64,000 nucleotides of DNA, from assembly GCF_004345615.1 (NCBI RefSeq), contig NZ_SLWK01000013.1:25453-89452 (forward strand), in the 5' to 3' direction. Below are positions 59,361 to 64,000 of the stretch, in pieces (within the stretch, counting starts at the first letter, position 1; every line of letters begins with the position of its first letter). The stretch comes from Natronoflexus pectinivorans (GTDB lineage Bacteria; Bacteroidota; Bacteroidia; Bacteroidales; Marinilabiliaceae). The position numbers and the translations under genes were made by a program. The notes under the pieces are model-generated. The model worked only from the letters and a program-made list of their open reading frames with translations. It made no database searches and had not been told where the DNA came from.

Positions 59361-60428
59361 TCAAATCGTGTTATTAATGGATTGGATGTTTATGGGACCA
59401 TCTCCAACGGAATCATATATGATTTGTTGGTTTTGACAAAGCGGCTTAAGGTTTTCTTCAATCCATGATTCAACCTTCGAAACCTCTGATGCGGGATAAA
59501 GAACATGAAGGTTTGGACCTGCATCCATACTGAACCCTATTTTTAGGTTTTCATCTGTGCGTGCTTGTCTGATTAACCGGATGGCTTGCAATGAGTTTGG
59601 TTCCATCAATGTGTAGGATGGTGAAGAGTTTAACATCAATCCATGCAGTGTAAGTGCTTCATTTTCGGCAGTTTCAATAAACCCATCCCAGTCGCCTGTT
59701 TTAAGAATCTCAAGCAATATTCCGGTGTGGTTAAAAGCTTGTTCAACTCTTGCTTCTCTGTATGGATGTTGATTCATTAACTGATGGCCTTGTGAGCTGC
59801 TTACACTTTTGGAGCCGCTGTTGATAATGAGTATGGCGTTTTTTAAGTCCTGAAAAACGGGGGAAACCACGTTTTTCGGAATTGGAACAGCATAGGTATC
59901 GGAACTCTCTTTCACTTCATCAAATTTTCCCCACAAACTCCATCCTCCAAAAACAGAGCGGCATGCGCTTCCTGAACCAAATCTGCTCAAACCCGAAGCC
60001 ATGGTTAAATCAACCGATTCAGGAGATTTTCCAATGGATAAGTTATGCAATGACAAAAGACAAAGCGCAAGGGCACTCATGCTGCTTGCCGATGAGGCTA
60101 TACCGGATGAGTGTGGGAAAGTGTTGCTGCTTTCTATGGTTAAATGGTGGTTTCTGATAAATGGCAAATGGTGTTGAGCCTGTTTTAGAAATGTTTCAAT
60201 TTTTGGGTGAAACGCAGGATTGAAAACACCGTTTAACGAAAAAGTAAATCCACCTTTTTCTAAAGGGGTAGCCGTTACACGCGTGATGGTAACGGAGTTT
60301 TTCAAAGAAAAACTCACGCTGGGATTAATGGGTTCCTGCACGTTTCGTTTTCCCCAATATTTTACAATGGCCAGATTTGACGGACTTCTCCATTCGGTGG
60401 AAGCATTTATTTGAGAAACTTTGGTCAT
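59361..60428 (-). CDS. mvaD: Diphosphomevalonate decarboxylase
   Basis: This 355-residue GHMP-fold protein has the diagnostic SNLAIVKYWGKRN start and SVSFSL, the phosphate loop FPHSSGIASSASSMSALAL, the SRFGSGSACRSVFGGW segment and a catalytic aspartate in FSMDAGPNLHVLY. It converts mevalonate diphosphate to isopentenyl diphosphate. The stop of this gene and the start of mvk are one base apart, so they are co-transcribed. Confidence 0.95.
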   Translation of the reverse strand: MTKVSQINASTEWRSPSNLAIVKYWGKRNVQEPINPSVSFSLKNSVTITRVTATPLEKGGFTFSLNGVFNPAFHPKIETFLKQAQHHLPFIRNHHLTIESSNTFPHSSGIASSASSMSALALCLLSLHNLSIGKSPESVDLTMASGLSRFGSGSACRSVFGGWSLWGKFDEVKESSDTYAVPIPKNVVSPVFQDLKNAILIINSGSKSVSSSQGHQLMNQHPYREARVEQAFNHTGILLEILKTGDWDGFIETAENEALTLHGLMLNSSPSYTLMEPNSLQAIRLIRQARTDENLKIGFSMDAGPNLHVLYPASEVSKVESWIEENLKPLCQNQQIIYDSVGDGPINIQSINNTI

Positions 60429-60494
60429 TTAGTTACAGATAAACAGTTTAATCTTTATTGTATGAAGATTAAACAACGATTCGGAACTTTTTGT

Positions 60495-61424
60495 TTAGTG
60501 GAGTTTTTGGTCTGATTTTGTCATGATGTCATTTAACCTGAATGATGTTTGATAACCTTTCCGGGAAAACCATTTAGCCGAAGAGCTAAATGGTTCATCA
60601 CTAATAAACAAAGCAAAATCGCCTCCCCATGCGCCAAGGGATTTCATGGTCCCGTTGAATTCGGGAAACAAACTCCTTTTTACGGAAGTAAGGCCTGTTA
60701 CTTTACTGATTATCTCTTCATGGGTGTTAAGCAGTTCGCAGAACTGCTTAATTTCAGACACTTTCACAATCTCTTCCGATATTTTTGAAATCTCTTCAAT
60801 ATCTTTAAATACCGGCACTTGCATTTCCTTGAATCTCACAATTTCTACCGATGAGGTTTGTTTTTTATTGAGCCATACAACACCTATTTGCTCCATGAAA
60901 GGTGGTGAGAACTGCACCGGGGAAATTGTTGGTTGATGGTTGGCATCAATCCTAAAAAATAGAGGCTGATGAGAAATGGCACAGGCCAAATCGTACCCCG
61001 AACCACCAAAGGTTTGTTGAAGAATTTGGTATGCATCAGTTTCCAACCATTGCGATAAAAGGGAAATGAGCGTGGAGCTGCTTCCCCATCCCCAATCGGG
61101 TTGAAACTCAAGTTGCGTGGTGATGCTTTGATTGACTATTTTTTTCTTAGCAGCGGGATTAAGCCTGGTGATGGCTTCAAAAATCGATTTGAGTTTTTCT
61201 GCATGCGCAGAACTGGTTGTTTTTATGATGTTCAGATTTTTGTCGAATTCCGATTCAAACCAAAGACCTTCAGGAGTCATGGCTTTCCAGATGAATCCGT
61301 TGGATTCATCCTCTTCAATTTTCATGCTTTGTCCCTTTTTTAAAGGTACGGCTAAAGCCTTGGCTCCATTCAACACCAAGTATTCACCGGTAATCAGCAA
61401 TTTCCCGTTTGCGTGAAAATACAT
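60495..61424 (-). CDS. GHMP kinase, probable phosphomevalonate kinase
   Basis: This 309-residue GHMP kinase has the start ANGKLLITGEYLVLNGAKALAVPL, the ATP loop PDWGWGSSSTLISLLSQW and the GGSGYDLACAIS motif, which resembles phosphomevalonate kinases. The C-terminal GAWGGDFALFI fits the third GHMP motif. In this pathway the remaining unassigned step is the second phosphorylation, so it most likely turns phosphomevalonate into the diphosphate. It starts one base after the stop of mvaA and lies 66 bases before mvaD. Confidence 0.82.
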   Translation of the reverse strand: MYFHANGKLLITGEYLVLNGAKALAVPLKKGQSMKIEEDESNGFIWKAMTPEGLWFESEFDKNLNIIKTTSSAHAEKLKSIFEAITRLNPAAKKKIVNQSITTQLEFQPDWGWGSSSTLISLLSQWLETDAYQILQQTFGGSGYDLACAISHQPLFFRIDANHQPTISPVQFSPPFMEQIGVVWLNKKQTSSVEIVRFKEMQVPVFKDIEEISKISEEIVKVSEIKQFCELLNTHEEIISKVTGLTSVKRSLFPEFNGTMKSLGAWGGDFALFISDEPFSSSAKWFSRKGYQTSFRLNDIMTKSDQKLH

Positions 61425-61425
61425 G

Positions 61426-62712
61426 TTAAGTTCTGTTTAGCAGATTCTTTACGGCGTTAACACTCACCGTGTTATTGGCAAAGTATTCATTGGCAAGCTC
61501 TTTTTCTTCTGTGGTGGCATTAAGTGAGTTAAGAATGTTTGAAAGATGCAGTTTCATGTGTCCTTTTTGAATGCCGGTGGTCACCAGTGAAGCCACTGCT
61601 GAAAAATTATTGGCTAAGCCTGCAGCGGCAGCCACAGACATTAACTCTTCGGCATTGGGGTGTTGCAGAATTTTCATGGCTTCAGATGCCATGGGGTGGA
61701 GGTTGGTCAATCCTCCCACAGTGCCAATGGCCAGAGGGATGGTCAGTTTGAATTGAAAAACCCCGTCGCTGGTGATGTTGCAATGTGACAGAGAACGGTA
61801 TTGCCCGTCCAAAGACGCAAAGGCATGACCGGCAGCTTCCACTGCACGGAAATCGTTTCCTGTGGCCAGAATAACGGCATCAACGCCATTGTAAATTCCT
61901 TTGTTGTGCGTTACGGCTCTGTGCGGATTACAACGAGCAATATCTACCGCCAGTTTGAATTTTTCTGCAAATTCTGCTGCCGGCAGGTTTCCTGCAAATG
62001 GTTGTAACTGCTCAGTTTTACACTTTACCGAACAGGTAACCAGGCACTCAGGGGTATGATTTGATAGAATGGCCATGATGATTTCCGGATTTTTCATCTC
62101 GTTGGAGATGAAGAAGTTGCAAAGAGGTTCTTTCATCGCTTCCAGGCAAGAATTGATAAAATTGGCTCCCATGCTGTCGGCTGTTTTAAACTGAACCAAA
62201 AGCTGGAACACATCCGGGAGTTCAGTTTGCTGAAGGAATTCCATTTTCACTATTCCTCCCCCTCGCTTTTCCATCGAATTTGAAATATGCGACACCGAAT
62301 CCCTGAGAATTTTATCTGCTGATTGCTGTTTCGATTTCAGGAGTTGATAATCACCCTGCCATTTGAACCAAATGTGCCCTGTTTTTATGGTGTTGTGAAT
62401 GGTTGTTGTAAAACCCCCGATATCTGCCCAAAATGCTGCAGACCGCGATGCTGCTGCCACCACCGAACTCTCTTCAATCACCATGGGAACCATGTACATG
62501 CGATTGTTGATGAGGAAGTTGGGTGCTACGCCAAACGGCAAGTAAAAATTGGTAATGGTGTTTTCCGAAAAATCATCGAACAGCTCCTGTTTCTCGGGAT
62601 GCCGGAACGATGCCAGTGTTTTCTTAAAATCGGGATTCAGATGGAGTGATTTGGATATTTGGTCTATCTTCTCACTTCTCGATAGTTTTGAAAATCCTTT
62701 TATTCGTTCCAT
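61426..62712 (-). CDS. mvaA: HMG-CoA reductase, class II
   Basis: About 428 residues, the same length as the Pseudomonas mevalonii class II enzyme. Features include TNFYLPFGVAPNFLINNRMY, VPMVIEESSVVAAASRSAAFW, the substrate region MGANFINSCLEAM, the dinucleotide-contact region AVTHNKGIYNGVDAVILATGNDFRAVEA in parts, and a C-terminal GHMKLHLSN with the catalytic histidine. It reduces HMG-CoA to mevalonate (or works in reverse in mevalonate users). The pathway genes around it favour the biosynthetic direction. I chose the ATG at 62712; a TTG at 62724 would add four residues. Confidence 0.94.
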   Translation of the reverse strand: MERIKGFSKLSRSEKIDQISKSLHLNPDFKKTLASFRHPEKQELFDDFSENTITNFYLPFGVAPNFLINNRMYMVPMVIEESSVVAAASRSAAFWADIGGFTTTIHNTIKTGHIWFKWQGDYQLLKSKQQSADKILRDSVSHISNSMEKRGGGIVKMEFLQQTELPDVFQLLVQFKTADSMGANFINSCLEAMKEPLCNFFISNEMKNPEIIMAILSNHTPECLVTCSVKCKTEQLQPFAGNLPAAEFAEKFKLAVDIARCNPHRAVTHNKGIYNGVDAVILATGNDFRAVEAAGHAFASLDGQYRSLSHCNITSDGVFQFKLTIPLAIGTVGGLTNLHPMASEAMKILQHPNAEELMSVAAAAGLANNFSAVASLVTTGIQKGHMKLHLSNILNSLNATTEEKELANEYFANNTVSVNAVKNLLNRT

Positions 62713-62800
62713 ACCACAAATCAATAGAATATGAGATTTTTAATAATAAAGATGTTAAACGTAATCATGTTCGAGTGAATATTGACTGATTATCTAACAG

Positions 62801-63793
62801 CTACTTCAACATAAGGTATTGCTCTGCAATCAGGATACTCTGTTTTATTTGTTGCACATACTGTTTTAGAGAGGAATAGTCTTCGGTTGAATGTTTCAAA
62901 AATGCGGAGCCCATACCTAAAACCGCGGGAAGTTTACATTTTTTTGCCAAAAAATGCCCTTGTAAAACATCTGTGATTCCTCCCGAAACAATAATCTGTC
63001 TGCATTTTATTTCATGGTTGCTTGCCACAATTTCATCAACGATTTGGGTCATCTCCTCCGCTGTATGTCCCACGTTTTTAAAGGAATCAAAAACCGATAC
63101 GTCATGGTTCTGATGTCGTAAGAGTTCAAGTTTGGTAAAGTTGGTGCCACCAAGAGCACCAAACTCAATGGCTTCAAGAGGGAGCTTCAGCAATGCCCTG
63201 AGACTTTCCGGACCCATTCCCTGCCCCACTTCTTTAACAATCAATCGCACCGAACTGTTTTCCAAAAAAGCCTGTATGGTTTCAATGGGAGGGACTGAAA
63301 ACCGGTCTCCTTCGGGTTGAAATGCTTCCTGAAGCGGGTTCACGTGTATGATGATGCCATCAGTTCTGAGCATATGTATGAGTTCATCAACCTTATCCAG
63401 CGATTTTGAGCTAATGAGATTCTCAACCTGAGCCACACCCAGATTGGCATATAAAGGCGCATCGTCTCCAATGATGTCTCTGATGTCGAAATCAGATAAA
63501 AATTTATCATCATCCAGTAATGCGCGACAGGAACCAAGTCCCATACCCATGCCAAACTCTGCACACGCTTTTGCCAGATTCCGGTTGATGATGCCAGCCA
63601 TGGCGGTTCCTCCAGTCATGCTCGATACCCATACAGGTAATTGCATCGTTTTTCCTGCAAAACCGAACGGTAGCATATTGTCTGACGGATGTGCCGCCAG
63701 CAAAGGTTCGTAATTATATGGTTTGTTGGCACCGTCTGGTTCAACACGCGACTGAAATGCCAAATTTATATGGTCTCTTTTTCGTTCTTCCAT
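62801..63793 (-). CDS. fni: Isopentenyl-diphosphate delta-isomerase, type 2
   Basis: This 330-residue FMN enzyme has the RKRDHINLAFQS start, PVWVSSMTGGTA, the GLGSCRALLDD segment, NPLQEAFQPEGDR and the late phosphate-binding loops GGTNFTKLE and VSGGITDVLQGHFLAKKCKL in parts. It interconverts isopentenyl and dimethylallyl diphosphates with FMN and NADPH. It is the first gene of the mevalonate run in this window, 76 bases upstream of the HMG-CoA reductase gene; an array of heptamers precedes it. Confidence 0.95.
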   Translation of the reverse strand: MEERKRDHINLAFQSRVEPDGANKPYNYEPLLAAHPSDNMLPFGFAGKTMQLPVWVSSMTGGTAMAGIINRNLAKACAEFGMGMGLGSCRALLDDDKFLSDFDIRDIIGDDAPLYANLGVAQVENLISSKSLDKVDELIHMLRTDGIIIHVNPLQEAFQPEGDRFSVPPIETIQAFLENSSVRLIVKEVGQGMGPESLRALLKLPLEAIEFGALGGTNFTKLELLRHQNHDVSVFDSFKNVGHTAEEMTQIVDEIVASNHEIKCRQIIVSGGITDVLQGHFLAKKCKLPAVLGMGSAFLKHSTEDYSSLKQYVQQIKQSILIAEQYLMLK

Positions 63794-63821
63794 TTATTTT
63801 GATGTTTTTAGGCGGTTCGAT

Positions 63822-63910
63822 TTTATGGTTCTTAGTTTGTAATAGGGTTGATAGTCTATTGTTGATGGTTAATGGTTCTGAGTTTATTGTTGATGGTTTA
63901 TGGTTTGTCT
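63822..63910. repeat. TTNATGG heptamer arrays upstream of the isomerase gene
   Basis: Three units (TTTATGG, TTCTTAG, TTTGTAA) at 63822-63842, then after an irregular stretch seven in-phase units (TTGATGG, TTAATGG, TTCTGAG, TTTATTG, TTGATGG, TTTATGG, TTTGTCT) at 63862-63910. The start codon of the isomerase is 29 bases away. Nothing else is visible up to the window end. Confidence 0.75.
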
Positions 63911-64000
63911 TTTCATAATAGAGGTTGACAAGATTTTACAAGATCCAACTACCTGTTGAAAACTTTAATTATCTACCTTAATTTTTATTTCAATATTTAC

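Overview
The window is 64 kb of an AT-rich chromosome from a member of the Bacteroidota. Several features support this: a C-terminal Por/type IX secretion sorting domain, Reg_prop/Y_Y_Y sensor proteins, lipoproteins with Bacteroidota-style acidic export signals, OMP_b-brl_3 and DUF6588-type barrels, a TTG/TAnnTTTG-type promoter, and weak or absent Shine-Dalgarno sequences. The C5 heme pathway, a mevalonate pathway and meso-diaminopimelate dehydrogenase together suggest a free-living, oxygen-exposed lineage such as Marinilabiliales or Cytophagales relatives; this placement is inference.

Layout. 1-5.8 kb: a truncated Reg_prop sensor, a secreted beta-helix/Calx-beta/PKD protein, and a spacer with hairpins, a relic of an AraC-type regulator and a REP-like element. 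5.9-13.2 kb (minus strand): an ATP-cone/Mrr-like nuclease, an MscS channel, a 1009-residue P-loop protein whose Walker A lysine is valine, a cation/proton antiporter and a DUF1460 amidase-like lipoprotein. 13.7-20.4 kb (plus): a methylcrotonyl-CoA carboxylase operon with an enoyl-CoA hydratase, a small barrel and an acyl-CoA dehydrogenase. 21-32.4 kb: YaaA, an unrecognised conserved protein, a lipoprotein superoxide dismutase, two convergent L,D-transpeptidases (one frameshifted at a T10 tract in its signal peptide), a divergent alternative oxidase, a GH43 glycosidase, a patatin, DUF2461 and a barrel/lipoprotein pair. 32.5-35.9 kb: an outer-membrane barrel receptor preceded by two operator-like palindromes and a membrane LytTR regulator.

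36-42.4 kb is the heme operon hemA-C-D-B-L-E on the minus strand. Later come an AsmA-like protein, ddh, a Reg_prop histidine kinase, a 7TM-AraC regulator, a HemG-like flavodoxin, tRNA-Arg(UCU) and tRNA-Ser(UGA), a HemY-like oxidase and HemN. Together these cover glutamyl-tRNA to protoporphyrin IX; no ferrochelatase is in the window. 58.4-63.8 kb holds the mevalonate pathway from HMG-CoA to IPP/DMAPP (class II HMG-CoA reductase, phosphomevalonate kinase, diphosphomevalonate decarboxylase, mevalonate kinase, type 2 isomerase). Leucine breakdown normally yields HMG-CoA, so the two modules could be metabolically linked.

The least expected structure is intergenic. At least six degenerate arrays with a 7-base period sit at gene borders. 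One is telomere-like (six perfect TTTAGGG) and supplies the last codons and stop of hemD. Several REP-like hairpins share a GC-TTC-GC core, and one such hairpin lies inside the barrel receptor gene.
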